From Clostridium sp. AM49-4BH (lineage in GTDB: Bacteria > Bacillota > Clostridia > Lachnospirales > Lachnospiraceae), in NCBI RefSeq assembly GCF_003478335.1, contig NZ_QUFB01000023.1, forward strand, positions 1 through 46,902: a stretch of 46,902 nt of DNA, written 5' to 3'. Of the stretch, positions 1 through 8,517 are shown in pieces. A program made the translations under genes and the position numbers. Position 1 is the stretch's first letter; every line of letters starts with the position of its first letter. The notes beneath the pieces were generated by a model. That model was not told the origin of the DNA and made no database searches. It saw nothing but the letters and a program-made list of their open reading frames with translations.

Positions 1-99
1 GATGACCTCCCTTTGTATGCGGTAATCCCTGTTACTATTTGCTTTTGACAATCATTAGTATACAGGTAAATCCACGAAGTTACAAAGTGGAGGTCATTA
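1..99. repeat. Imperfect inverted repeat at the window edge
   Basis: The first bases (GATGACCTCC then CTTTGTA) are complementary to TACAAAG then GGAGGTCATTAC at about 80-99, with further partial pairing inside (CCTGTTACT against AGTATACAGG) and a loop near 37-56. The whole stretch can fold as one long interrupted hairpin. There is no T-run typical of an intrinsic terminator. It lies directly before the larger palindrome at 108-648 and may be part of the same kind of element, or the end of one that begins outside the window. Confidence 0.6.
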
Positions 100-107
100 C
101 ATATTGT

Positions 108-648
108 CTTCGCACATCAAAAGCTACTGCCAGATCACGTATTGCTTATTATGTCAGAAAAATAATAGCTATTTTGCAGCCAACAAGCTGACTTGTTCTG
201 CCGGCAGTGAACTAAGATAATTGCCGCAGAACGCGAGTTTTTGGTTGATTTCTTATTTTGTTAAGTCTCTGATGAATACATGCCCGAAGGAATGTCTGAG
301 ATGTCCCGGTTTAGCAAGGTATCATCTATTTTTGGACGGGACGCTTTCGCTACGATGCGCTACGTCACGTTACTTAATGTCTCTGAAATACGAGACATAA
401 GTAACGACGAGCGCAAAGTCCCTTTCAAAAATGATGAATACCTTGCTTCCGGGACTTCGAGTTTCCGAAGGGCATGTAAATCAATCATCAGAGACAACAA
501 AATCTAGAAATCATCAAAAACGTAAATGCGGCAAGGCAATTACTATAGTTCTCTGCCGGCAGAAATCGCTATGTTGTGGCTGCAAAATACTTAGTATTCT
601 GACATAATAAGCAATACGTGACAGCATGACAATTTTTGATGTGCGAAG
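108..648. repeat. Long imperfect palindrome, about 540 bp, non-coding
   Basis: The left arm starts at 108 with CTTCGCACATCAAAA and the right arm ends at 648 with its complement. Within the arms, 135-158 and 598-621 are perfectly complementary over 24 bp. Further paired blocks include TTTTGCAGCC against GGCTGCAAAA, TCTGCCGGCAG against CTGCCGGCAGA, and ATGCCC...AAGG against CC..AAGGGCAT. The centre is a hairpin, 369-383 against 392-405 (GTTACTT/AAGTAAC and ATGTCTC/GAGACAT) with a loop near 384-391. The arms have diverged by substitutions and short indels but keep pairing along their length. A 75-codon open frame inside it has no protein-like features. A degraded relative lies at 39720-39885. 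It could be a MITE-like element or encode a long structured RNA; no transposase is present. Confidence 0.8.
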
Positions 649-660
649 TTTGAATTAAAC

Positions 661-699
661 AAAAAGAAAATGACCCGGCGAAGGCAATGCCGAGTCATT
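661..699 (-). terminator. Intrinsic terminator of the GH5 glycanase gene
   Basis: Read on the minus strand, AATGACTCGGC (699-689) pairs with GCCGGGTCATT (679-669), an 11-bp stem with one wobble pair, followed by TTCTTTTT. It sits about 45 bases after the stop codon of the glycanase gene. Confidence 0.8.
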
Positions 700-745
700 C
701 TCTTTTATCTTTTATTTATAAGGAACGAATATGCGGATTCGTTAC

Positions 746-3385
746 TTACTGATTATCGGATTCTACAAATTTGGTACCGTCAGCATTGTATGCTGCATCG
801 CAAATCTCAATCTTAACGATAGATGCGCCGGTATACGTATTTGTAGTAACCCAGAGCCATGGATAACCACCGGTCAATTTGGACTTATCAATTGTGATGG
901 ATTTGCCTTTCCAGAACAAACCAACACCCTGATCGTAGTCAACATCGAAACGGATCTCACCTGTTGTCTTACCAACAACTGCACCCTTCTTCTTGTTCTT
1001 CTTAACCTGTTTTGCACCTTCTGTTGCAATCTTATCCTGCTTCTCCTGCTCTGTCATTGTGAAGTTCGGATCTTTGGAAGTCTGTTTTTCAATATACTCC
1101 TCCAGTTTCAATTTTCCCTGAACCTCTTCATTCAGATCATCCTCTGTCCAGCTAGAAAGATAACCAATCTGAAGATCAAGGCTCTGACTTATCGGATCAT
1201 CCGCGGCTGTCACGCGAATACAAGGTTTTTCCAGCTTCGACCAGTCATAATTAAGATGAACATTCCAGTACTCTCTGTCGATTTCAGCAATCAGATTATC
1301 TGGTGCTTCTCCATTAACACCGGTCGTGCTATTCGTCCAGCCATAGTGTGTATCTGGCGTCCAGAATTCCGTTTTCTCCCACCATTTTCCAAATATTTTG
1401 TCATAGTTAGACTTGGCAACATCTCCATCCGTTACATTACCGGATCCATCAATCAAAGACTTAGTAACACCAATACCATTGTTGTTGGCATCGAAGCTGT
1501 CTGGTCTTTCCTTTTTCAAAATTTCAGCGGTGTCACCGTTCGTATGACGAAGGAATTCACCATTCCATGTAGCAACAACTTTCGGATTCTCGTTCTTTTC
1601 TGCAGGCACTGTCTTAATACCGGTATAAACAAGCTCAGCGCTCGCAGGTATATTTGGTTTAGATCCTGTCAGTTTTGCATATACCTGTCCTACATCATCA
1701 TAAGCAAAATAACCATCACCACGATTATAATAGTGCCCCTCATCCCACCATACCGGTGTCATGCCTAATTTCTTAGACTGTGTAAAGAGATAGGTCATGA
1801 AGTCTGGAATATTATCTTTATATCCCTTAACAACGCCACACTCTCCTAAAATAATACCGTAACCCTGGTCTGTGAATTTCTTCAACTTACCAAGCATGTT
1901 ATCCATAAAGTCATAATCATCCTGACCTTTATATGTCTTACCGTTTGCATCTGTGTAATCAACGCCCCACTTATCACGATATCCATAAGAAGCCGTCGAT
2001 GTTGCAGACAAACCGTAATCAACCGGATCATAATAATGAACAGAAACACTCATCTTCTTTACGCCCGTTGCTTTCTCAGCAGGGTCATTTGGAAGTTTCC
2101 ATCGATCATCAATAGTTCCGTTCTGAACGTAAGTCTCACTCTCATTTCCCTCGATAACACATGACTCGTTACCGGTTCCAGGGATCAACAAATGTCTATA
2201 AGCATTGTTACCACCGGAAGCACGTACAATATCAACGAACTTCTGGTTAATGGCATTTGCCATCTCATAAATCTCAGTAGCATCTATCTTTTCGGTCTCA
2301 GGGTCTTTCTTACCAAGCTTACCGGTTTGATTCTGCTGTGCTGTATTCGGATCTTTGTAGTTATCGTTCAAACGACCACTGATTTCTTCGTTAGCACCCT
2401 CAAAGATCAAATGATCAGAGTACTCTTTGAACCGCTCAGAGATCTGTGTCCAAATAGAAATATATTTTTTCCAAGCCTCGTCACGAATTGGTGTTTCTTT
2501 GGCATCATACTCCTCTGCGCCAAACATTCCCCACCATCCACCATCCCAGTGGATGTTGATGATGACATACATTTCATCGTTCAATGCATAATTTACGATT
2601 GTCTCAACACGATCAAACAATTCTTCATTGATCGTATACTTTCCATCCTGAGACATAAAATTCGACCAAGCAACCGGAATACGAACAGTATTTACACCAT
2701 AGCTCTTCAAGCCATCAAATGTCTTCTGTGTTGCTTCCGGATTACCGGCACTTGTCTCACACTGCTCGATTGTTGTCATCTTGCCTGAGTAATTGGACTG
2801 CTCCATCTGATTTCCCAAGTTCCAGCCATAGCCCATAAGTTTCATCAGATCCAAGTTGGAAATGTTCTTACGCATTAATCCATTATCGGTAGAATCGATA
2901 CCATTCTTGGACTTATGTTCGGTTGTAACATTGCTCTTCTTCATATCAGCTTCCTTATTGTAAGGAGTTGCTGTTGGTTTTGCTGTAACGGTTACGGTTG
3001 GTTTTTTCGTAGTTTTCTTCTTCGCTGTAACCTTTACCGTAACAGAAAGTTTCTTTGTAACTTTCTTCTTACCTTTTTTGTAGGTAACTTTGCAGATCAC
3101 CTTTGTTTTACCTGCCTTCTTAGCGGTAATCTTACCTTTCTTACTAACTGTTGCAATTTTTTTGTTTTTGCTGCTCCACTTCACTGTTGCCTTCTTCGGT
3201 TTGTTTTTCAGTTTCACTGTCTTCTTCTTTCCTGCAGTTAACTTCACTGTCTTAACGGAAAGCTTTGGTGCCTTTGCTCTCTTCTTAGCCGCTGCAGATG
3301 CAACATTCGAAACCCCATTCGATGTCATAAGCAGTGCGAAAAGAAGTGTAAATGCACATACGGAACGCATTACTCTCTTTTTCAT
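746..3385 (-). CDS. Secreted modular glycoside hydrolase family 5 (endoglucanase-type)
   Basis: An 879-residue extracellular beta-glycanase. Residues 1-31 are a signal peptide (MKKR, hydrophobic core, NVASAAA). Residues about 35-125 form a very lysine-rich bacterial Ig-like (Big_2-type) domain (WSSKNKKIATVSKKGKITA), followed by a Thr/Lys/Pro linker. The GH5 barrel covers about 175-590: GWNLGN, then VRIPVAW, then NIHWDGGWW, then FEGANEE (probable acid/base Glu333 after Asn332), then LGECG (probable nucleophile Glu515) and WWDEG. About 610-879 is an extra C-terminal region rich in Trp and Asp that may bind carbohydrate, but I cannot name its family. The start is set by AGGAGG about 8 bases upstream. 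The gene is transcribed divergently from the AraC-type regulator at 3604, which may control it. Substrate cannot be read from the sequence; cellulose, xyloglucan or mixed-linkage glucan are typical of GH5. Confidence 0.9.
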   Translation of the reverse strand: MKKRVMRSVCAFTLLFALLMTSNGVSNVASAAAKKRAKAPKLSVKTVKLTAGKKKTVKLKNKPKKATVKWSSKNKKIATVSKKGKITAKKAGKTKVICKVTYKKGKKKVTKKLSVTVKVTAKKKTTKKPTVTVTAKPTATPYNKEADMKKSNVTTEHKSKNGIDSTDNGLMRKNISNLDLMKLMGYGWNLGNQMEQSNYSGKMTTIEQCETSAGNPEATQKTFDGLKSYGVNTVRIPVAWSNFMSQDGKYTINEELFDRVETIVNYALNDEMYVIINIHWDGGWWGMFGAEEYDAKETPIRDEAWKKYISIWTQISERFKEYSDHLIFEGANEEISGRLNDNYKDPNTAQQNQTGKLGKKDPETEKIDATEIYEMANAINQKFVDIVRASGGNNAYRHLLIPGTGNESCVIEGNESETYVQNGTIDDRWKLPNDPAEKATGVKKMSVSVHYYDPVDYGLSATSTASYGYRDKWGVDYTDANGKTYKGQDDYDFMDNMLGKLKKFTDQGYGIILGECGVVKGYKDNIPDFMTYLFTQSKKLGMTPVWWDEGHYYNRGDGYFAYDDVGQVYAKLTGSKPNIPASAELVYTGIKTVPAEKNENPKVVATWNGEFLRHTNGDTAEILKKERPDSFDANNNGIGVTKSLIDGSGNVTDGDVAKSNYDKIFGKWWEKTEFWTPDTHYGWTNSTTGVNGEAPDNLIAEIDREYWNVHLNYDWSKLEKPCIRVTAADDPISQSLDLQIGYLSSWTEDDLNEEVQGKLKLEEYIEKQTSKDPNFTMTEQEKQDKIATEGAKQVKKNKKKGAVVGKTTGEIRFDVDYDQGVGLFWKGKSITIDKSKLTGGYPWLWVTTNTYTGASIVKIEICDAAYNADGTKFVESDNQ

Positions 3386-3521
3386 GATACAATTCCTCCT
3401 CCTTATAAATAGTTTGTATGATAATTATAGTATACATTTCTTTTTGTCTCTAGCATTTTCAGCTGATTTTTTATAACTTTTGTATTTTTCTGCCGTTTTT
3501 TTGACACAAAAATAACAAAAG

Positions 3522-3585
3522 TTGTAATTATCGTGTTTGTTTGCTATAATAACCCTTAACAAACGCAGAAAACACGCGATAATTA
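3522..3585 (+). promoter_or_regulatory. Promoter of the AraC-type gene with flanking inverted repeat
   Basis: A -35 like TTGTAA (3522-3527) and an extended -10 TGCTATAAT (TATAAT 3545-3550) are 17 bases apart. An inverted repeat, TAATTATCGTGTTT at 3525-3538 and AAACACGCGATAATTA at about 3569-3584, brackets the -10 element. This is a good operator candidate, either for self-control by the AraC-type protein or for control of the divergent glycanase gene. The glycanase side has a TATAAT on the minus strand at 3429-3424, but I see no good -35 for it. Confidence 0.65.
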
Positions 3586-3603
3586 ATAGGCAAGGAGATA
3601 CTT

Positions 3604-4503
3604 ATGATAGATATAGAAATTATGCAGGACGCTTCTGAGATCATTCACTATGACTCCAATAAGCTTCCTTATGCCATACAGGAACGGCTTTTGTCCCAAT
3701 TTACAGGTCATAAAGCTCTTTGTCACTGGCATCCCGACATTGAATGTATCCATATATACGAGGGATCTATGAACTATGAAATAAACGGCGAGCAGATATT
3801 GCTTCGTGCCGGCGACATCATTATTGTCAACTCCGGTCAGCTGCATTACGGCTACGCTAACGGAGAAGAAGACTGTAAATTTTGCGTAGAATTGTTTCAT
3901 CCCAATATTTTTAAATCGAATCTGCACATTTACCAGGAAAGCGTTTACCCCATCATCCATTCCTCTAGTATCTCATACTGGTTGTTTCATTGGAGCGATG
4001 CGGATTATCAACAGATTGTTTCATTGGTGGATCAGATTTTTGCTGCCCGCATGCAGCATGAAGATAGCGTTCTCTGCCTGTTAAATGGACTTTTTCACTG
4101 TCTGTGGCACTGTATTTACCAGCATAGCACGCAAGAACTGCAGACGGCCGATTTGCAAAAAAATCCGGATATTTCACTGCAAAAGCAAATGGTAACTTAT
4201 ATTCACGAGCACTATGCAGAGGATATCGGATTAGATGATATTGCAAGCGCCGGCAATATCAGCCGAAGCAAATGCTGTAAAATATTTCAGGCATACTTGC
4301 AGCAATCACCGGTCTCTTTTCTCAACGATTACCGTATGGAGATTAGCTGTAATCTGCTCTGCAATACTTCCTATAGCATTACTGAGATTGCTCTTGCATG
4401 CGGATTTAATCATTTAAGTTATTTTTCGAAAAGCTTTCTTAGAAAATATGGGTGTACCCCAAATCAATATCGCAAAAGAGAAGCCGGCACACCGAAAAAG
4501 TAG
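3604..4503 (+). CDS. AraC-family transcriptional regulator with cupin sensor domain
   Basis: A 299-residue one-component regulator. The N-terminal part (about 20-110) is a cupin-like effector domain (HWHPDIECIHIYEGS, then LLRAGDIIIVNSGQLHYGY), typical of AraC proteins that bind sugars. The C-terminal 100 residues hold two helix-turn-helix motifs (DIGLDDIASAGNISRSKCCK and ITEIALACGFNHLSYFSKSF) ending in the family signature YGCTPNQYRK. Length is normal for the family. The start ATG follows AAGGAG. It lies head to head with the GH5 gene, so a role in activating glycan-degradation genes is likely but inferred from position. A strong terminator overlaps its stop codon. Confidence 0.92.
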   Translation: MIDIEIMQDASEIIHYDSNKLPYAIQERLLSQFTGHKALCHWHPDIECIHIYEGSMNYEINGEQILLRAGDIIIVNSGQLHYGYANGEEDCKFCVELFHPNIFKSNLHIYQESVYPIIHSSSISYWLFHWSDADYQQIVSLVDQIFAARMQHEDSVLCLLNGLFHCLWHCIYQHSTQELQTADLQKNPDISLQKQMVTYIHEHYAEDIGLDDIASAGNISRSKCCKIFQAYLQQSPVSFLNDYRMEISCNLLCNTSYSITEIALACGFNHLSYFSKSFLRKYGCTPNQYRKREAGTPKK

Positions 4504-4518
4504 TGTGCCGGCCTTTTT
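4483..4518. terminator. Strong terminator overlapping the regulator stop codon
   Basis: GCCGGCACAC (4483-4492) pairs perfectly with GTGTGCCGGC (4503-4512) around a 10-base loop, followed by CTTTTT on the plus strand. The stem begins inside the AraC-type gene and includes its TAG stop. On the minus strand the trailing sequence is weaker in T (CTTCTCTTTT), so it may partly serve the convergent antiporter gene as well. Confidence 0.85.
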
Positions 4519-4535
4519 GCTCAAATACTCTACAA

Positions 4536-5984
4536 TTAAAAGATGAAGAAAACAAGCATATCGATAATAAATACCGGGATCAGACAACTGATCGACCATC
4601 CCATATATCCAAAGAAAGAAGGCATTTTAATATCATTTTCCTCAGCAATCGAGCGCACCATAAAGTTTGGCGCATTACCAATATACGTATTGGCGCCCAT
4701 GAATACTGCACCACAGGAAATCGCCATCAGGAATATCTTCGGTATCTGTCCGATTGCCGTTGAGATCATGCTTGCTCCGGCAAGTCCCGACGACGCTGCC
4801 GTTGTAAAGAACACCAAATAGGTTGGCGTGTTGTCCAAAAAGCTGGATAAGAGTCCGGTCATCCAGAAGTACTGCCATGGCTCATTTACACCCAGCGAAG
4901 CACCTCTCGCTTTCAAAATAAGCAATGCCGGAATCATTGTTACAAATATTCCGATAAACAAAGTTGCAACCTCTTGGATCGCATCCCATGTAAAATGATT
5001 TGCCTCGCGCACTTCTTTTGTCGTAGTCTTGTATGACAAAAACGCTGCTACCAAGATCATAACCATCTCCAAGATCGATGCAAATCCTAATTCTACTTCT
5101 CCATAAAAATGAATCGATCCCTTAAAGAATGGCACCGTCTTAGGAAGAACACCACTTAATATAACTGCCACGATGATCATTACCAAAAAGATAATATTAT
5201 GTGCACCGTTTAAGCGGAGTTTCTTGTGCTCACCACCAACTTCCGGCTGTTTTGCACCTTCTGCAAGATCTTTCTTATATGCTCTGCTGTCAATCACATA
5301 AAACAATGCAAGCAGCAAAACTACATTCAGGATCATTACCGGCAGCAAATTCAAGCTCCAGAAGAAATCCACACCATTCATAAATCCCATCAGAAGTGGT
5401 GGATCGCCAACCGGTGTCAAACATCCTCCGATATTAGATACTAAGAAAATGAAAAATACCATAACCTGTACTTTACGTCTACGCCATTTGTTCGCACGGA
5501 TCATCGGACGGATCATCAACATACTTGCTCCGGTCGTACCGATCCAGCTTGACAATAATGTACTGATCATCAAAAGCAAAACATTTAACTTCGGCTTGCC
5601 AACCAGATCACCCTCTAACGATATATTTCCTGCCACGCAGAACAGTCCAAATAATAGGACAATAAACGTCAAATAGTCACCAATAATGGCTTCCAAAAGC
5701 TCTTCCCAAGCAGTTCCCATACCTACCGCGATCGCAAATGGAATAAGGAATGCAAGTGACCAAAAAGCCACAACGATCGGTTTTCTCTTTTCCCACCATT
5801 CTCCAGCTACAAGTGGACAGATCGCGATACATAATAAGATTCCGGCGAACGGAATACAATACAATAGCGATAAATTATCCCCTATACTTTTTGTCGTTTC
5901 TGCTGCTTGTGCCATGGACGGCAGTGTTAAACACGCTGTTAGCATCATTGTAAACACCGACAACGCCCTTTGCAACTTTTTCAT
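4536..5984 (-). CDS. NhaD-type sodium/proton antiporter family protein
   Basis: A 482-residue polytopic membrane protein of the ion-transporter superfamily, probably exchanging Na+ for H+ across the cytoplasmic membrane. An N-terminal signal-like segment (MKKLQRALSVFTMMLTACLT) is followed by about a dozen hydrophobic segments. Family-like motifs are SSWIGTTGASMLMIRP, SNIGGCLTPVGDPPLL, SSFLDNTPTYLVFF and GANTYIGNAPNFMVRSIAE, where the two Asn/Asp-containing repeats form the ion pathway. The frame is open 34 codons further upstream, but the start at 5984 is chosen because AAGGAGG lies 9 bases before it and a promoter lies at 6040-6068. It is transcribed alone and convergently with the regulator gene. 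Substrate specificity is inferred from the family; a dicarboxylate or other anion carrier is a less likely alternative. Confidence 0.85.
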   Translation of the reverse strand: MKKLQRALSVFTMMLTACLTLPSMAQAAETTKSIGDNLSLLYCIPFAGILLCIAICPLVAGEWWEKRKPIVVAFWSLAFLIPFAIAVGMGTAWEELLEAIIGDYLTFIVLLFGLFCVAGNISLEGDLVGKPKLNVLLLMISTLLSSWIGTTGASMLMIRPMIRANKWRRRKVQVMVFFIFLVSNIGGCLTPVGDPPLLMGFMNGVDFFWSLNLLPVMILNVVLLLALFYVIDSRAYKKDLAEGAKQPEVGGEHKKLRLNGAHNIIFLVMIIVAVILSGVLPKTVPFFKGSIHFYGEVELGFASILEMVMILVAAFLSYKTTTKEVREANHFTWDAIQEVATLFIGIFVTMIPALLILKARGASLGVNEPWQYFWMTGLLSSFLDNTPTYLVFFTTAASSGLAGASMISTAIGQIPKIFLMAISCGAVFMGANTYIGNAPNFMVRSIAEENDIKMPSFFGYMGWSISCLIPVFIIDMLVFFIF

Positions 5985-6039
5985 TGTATTACGCCTCCTT
6001 TGTTTTATTGACGGCCTACTCTCTCTTTTAGGCGTAACT

Positions 6040-6068
6040 ATTGTATATCCAATCCACCAAAAAATCAA
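6040..6068 (-). promoter_or_regulatory. Sigma-A-like promoter for the antiporter gene
   Basis: On the minus strand TTGATT (6068-6063) and TACAAT (6045-6040) are separated by 17 bases. The transcript would start near 6033 and begin in a small stem (GCCTA/TAGGC at 6033-6014), about 50 bases before the chosen start codon. Confidence 0.6.
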
Positions 6069-6119
6069 GCAAAATACAGAAAACATTATTATTAAATGAG
6101 CTGACGCACTGCATGTTTA

Positions 6120-7562
6120 TTAACGATTGCGTCCCTGTGCGGAAACCTTTTCATTGCGTGTCAGACTAATACGAAAAACCCGCTTAAATAACTGATGTCC
6201 ATCCCATGGGATCAGCGGATACAAATAGCCTCTTCCCGCCATCGTGCGATTGGTAAAAAAAGCGACGATCATTAACAATATTCCCGTAATAAACCCCCAT
6301 ATTCCAAACACGCCGGTCAACACCAACAGTATGATACGCTGAAACTTTATCGCATATCCCAATTCCATATTATTTTGCGTATAATTGGCAACTGCCACAA
6401 ACGCCATATATAACATGATCTCACTGTTAAACCATCCCGAATTTACGGTATAATCTCCAAACACAATACCTGCCACAACACTGAGCGGTGTTGTCAGCAT
6501 ACTCGGCGTGTTGACGGCTGCCATTCTTAGTCCGTCAATTGCCAGCTCTAACAATAGCAATTGCAATAGCGGCGGGACGTTCATTTCACCTTGGATCATA
6601 ACAAAACCGAGCCAGTCCGGGACATAATCCGGATAGCGAAGCAATAACAGATACACAGGAGTGACAAATAATGCCATTATACTTGTCAGTATACGTGTCA
6701 TTCGCAAATACGTTCCTGTGACCGGCGGGAAATAGTAATCATTTGGATCTTCTATTATATCAAACAGAGAAGTCGGTATGATCATGGCAGAAGGCGAGTT
6801 ATCTACCAGAACCGTAATACTTCCTTCCAATATGCATGCTGCTGCCGTATCCGGCCGCTCTGTATATTTGAACTTCGGGTATGGATTCCACCAATTGCGT
6901 GGCATAAGCACTTCTGCCAAACTTTCCTGATTCATCGTTAAGGAATCCACAGAAATCTTTTTTAACCGCTTTTGTATAATAGATAACGCTTTCTGATTCA
7001 CACGGTCTTTCATATATACTACGGAAATATCTGTGCGTGAACTGCTTCCTATACTGTAAATTTCAAACTTAAGATCCACATCACGAATACGGCGCCGGAT
7101 CAGTGCAATATTTGGCATGATCGCCTCCACAAAGCCATCTCTGGATCCTCGCAGCACCTTATCCTTATCCGGCTCTTCCACACTTCGGCTCGGATAGTCC
7201 CTTAGGTCGATCACCAGTATTTCATCATACCCTTCTACGACAAAGCCTGTCAGACCCGACAGCACATAATGCAAAAAATCCTGTTCTGTTGTCACCGTCA
7301 CAATATCTCCATACGGCGTACATTTTTTCAAAAAATCTTCATAGGTTTCCGGAACATCTTCCGGTGCAAGTGACAAAAAAAATTCCATGATCTTTTCCAG
7401 CACTTCCCCCTTCAAAAATCCATCGATCATGTAAAATACCGCATGGCGATTCCCTAACCGGATCTCTCTTTTTAACATATCAAACGTATCGCCAACGCAC
7501 AGCAGCGAATCTATATTTTTGCACCGCGTCTTGTAATCCCCTTCAAAGATCTTTCCCTGCAT
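6120..7562 (-). CDS. Spore germination protein, GerA/SpoVAF family
   Basis: A 480-residue protein of the GerA A-subunit family. The N-terminal soluble half (about 1-270) contains DTFDMLKREIRLGNRHAVFY, FVVEGYDEILVIDLRDYP, RGSRDGFVE and TDISVVYMKDRVNQKAL. The C-terminal half has about five membrane segments with the family motifs SMLTTPLSVVAGIVFGDY and NNMELGYAIKFQR. GerA A-subunits normally stand with B and C subunits that sense germinants in the inner spore membrane. Here neither partner is next to it. A lone gene and the N-terminal pattern (GNRHAVFYMIDGF) also fit SpoVAF, which is linked to dipicolinate release. I cannot separate the two. The start is supported by GGAGG 6 bases upstream. It implies an endospore-forming host. 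Confidence 0.88.
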   Translation of the reverse strand: MQGKIFEGDYKTRCKNIDSLLCVGDTFDMLKREIRLGNRHAVFYMIDGFLKGEVLEKIMEFFLSLAPEDVPETYEDFLKKCTPYGDIVTVTTEQDFLHYVLSGLTGFVVEGYDEILVIDLRDYPSRSVEEPDKDKVLRGSRDGFVEAIMPNIALIRRRIRDVDLKFEIYSIGSSSRTDISVVYMKDRVNQKALSIIQKRLKKISVDSLTMNQESLAEVLMPRNWWNPYPKFKYTERPDTAAACILEGSITVLVDNSPSAMIIPTSLFDIIEDPNDYYFPPVTGTYLRMTRILTSIMALFVTPVYLLLLRYPDYVPDWLGFVMIQGEMNVPPLLQLLLLELAIDGLRMAAVNTPSMLTTPLSVVAGIVFGDYTVNSGWFNSEIMLYMAFVAVANYTQNNMELGYAIKFQRIILLVLTGVFGIWGFITGILLMIVAFFTNRTMAGRGYLYPLIPWDGHQLFKRVFRISLTRNEKVSAQGRNR

Positions 7563-7692
7563 CGCTATCCTCCATATTGATCATTCATCGCTATCATCTT
7601 TTCTATGTCAAGTTAGTATTTACCATTTTCTTTCTTCTATGCAAAGCGATATTTGGAATCAATACTTGGTATGGTTTTTTATTGGGCGCGGC

Positions 7693-7721
7693 TGGACATT
7701 TTTTCGCACAGTCTTTATACT
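7693..7721 (+). promoter_or_regulatory. Sigma-A-like promoter that fixes the start of the next gene
   Basis: TGGACA (7693-7698) and TATACT (7716-7721) are 17 bases apart. The frame of the downstream gene is open from 7639, upstream of this promoter, so the promoter argues for the later start at 7759. Confidence 0.6.
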
Positions 7722-7758
7722 GATTACAGAATTTATGAACAGAATGGGAGCATTTATA

Positions 7759-8517
7759 ATGAGTGTAGCAGAGTGTGACAAACAGTTATTTCAGGCAGCC
7801 TGCGATAAAGTAATGCGGCAGCAATGCCTGCAAAAGGGCATCGGTACCTTATCCGAAAAGACCGTGCATGCTGTATTAAAAAATTTCTATGAACCGGATC
7901 CTTCTCATCAGGAAATTCCGATAGAAAATTATGTTGCCGATATTTTGCGCGACAACGAAATTATTGAAATACAAACGCGCAGCCTAAATGCTATGCGCCG
8001 TAAACTGGACTGCTTCCTATCCCATTATCCGGTCACAATCGTTCATCCTATTATACATACCAAATGGATCTGCTGGATCGATGAGCAGACCGGCGAAATA
8101 ACAAAACGCCGTAAGTCTCCCAAGACCGGAAGCCGTTACGACGCTTTTTATGAATTATACAAAATTAAAATGTTTCTAAATCATCCTAATTTACACCTGT
8201 GTCTGCCCCTGATCGATGCCGAAGAGTATCGACTGTTAAACGGGTGGAGTACGGACCGCAAACGTGGATCGACTCGCTACGACCGTATTCCTACAGCACT
8301 TGTCGATGAAATTTATATCGGCAGTACCGGCGATTACCAATGCATGATCCCAGACACGCTCCCTGCAGAATTCACCGCAAAAGATTACGCCAAAGAATCC
8401 CATTTAGCGATACGTTATGCACGCACTGCCGTAAATGTACTTCGTCATGTCGGCGCTATTTCTTTTGTCCGCAAACAGGGACAGGAATATGTTTATCGAG
8501 TGCAAATGAATAAATGA
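7759..8517 (+). CDS. Uncharacterised protein, possibly PD-(D/E)XK nuclease-like
   Basis: A 252-residue soluble protein that I do not recognise by name. The start at 7759 has GGGAG 8 bases upstream and lies after a promoter. Residues about 50-90 read YVADILRDNEIIEIQTRS, then a run ending in KLDCFL and HYPVTIVHPI. An Asp, then a Glu-Ile-Gln on a strand, then a helix and a V-x-V-x-x-P strand, resembles the core of PD-(D/E)XK-like folds with a Gln in place of the Lys. Downstream are WICWIDEQTGEITKRRKSPK and a C-terminal region with YARTAVNVLRHVGAISFVRKQG that looks like a small winged-helix. Function is unknown; a DNA-related role is only inference. The last 62 bases overlap the 3' end of addA on the opposite strand, so the two genes are convergent and antisense. 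Confidence 0.75.
   Translation: MSVAECDKQLFQAACDKVMRQQCLQKGIGTLSEKTVHAVLKNFYEPDPSHQEIPIENYVADILRDNEIIEIQTRSLNAMRRKLDCFLSHYPVTIVHPIIHTKWICWIDEQTGEITKRRKSPKTGSRYDAFYELYKIKMFLNHPNLHLCLPLIDAEEYRLLNGWSTDRKRGSTRYDRIPTALVDEIYIGSTGDYQCMIPDTLPAEFTAKDYAKESHLAIRYARTAVNVLRHVGAISFVRKQGQEYVYRVQMNK

Noticed and set aside
280..507. 75-codon open frame inside the large palindrome
   Set aside because: No ribosome site, no protein-like composition, and it spans the central hairpin; explained by the palindrome.
731..1768. 345-codon plus-strand frame opposite the GH5 gene
   Set aside because: Cys/Ile/Leu-rich antisense shadow of a clear GH5 coding sequence, with no ribosome site of its own.
6120..7562. Complete gerABC germinant receptor operon
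   Set aside because: No B or C subunit genes next to it; only the A-type (or SpoVAF) protein is present.
7639..7758. Upstream 40-codon extension of the gene at 7759
   Set aside because: It lies before and across a good promoter (7693-7721), and a ribosome site stands before 7759.
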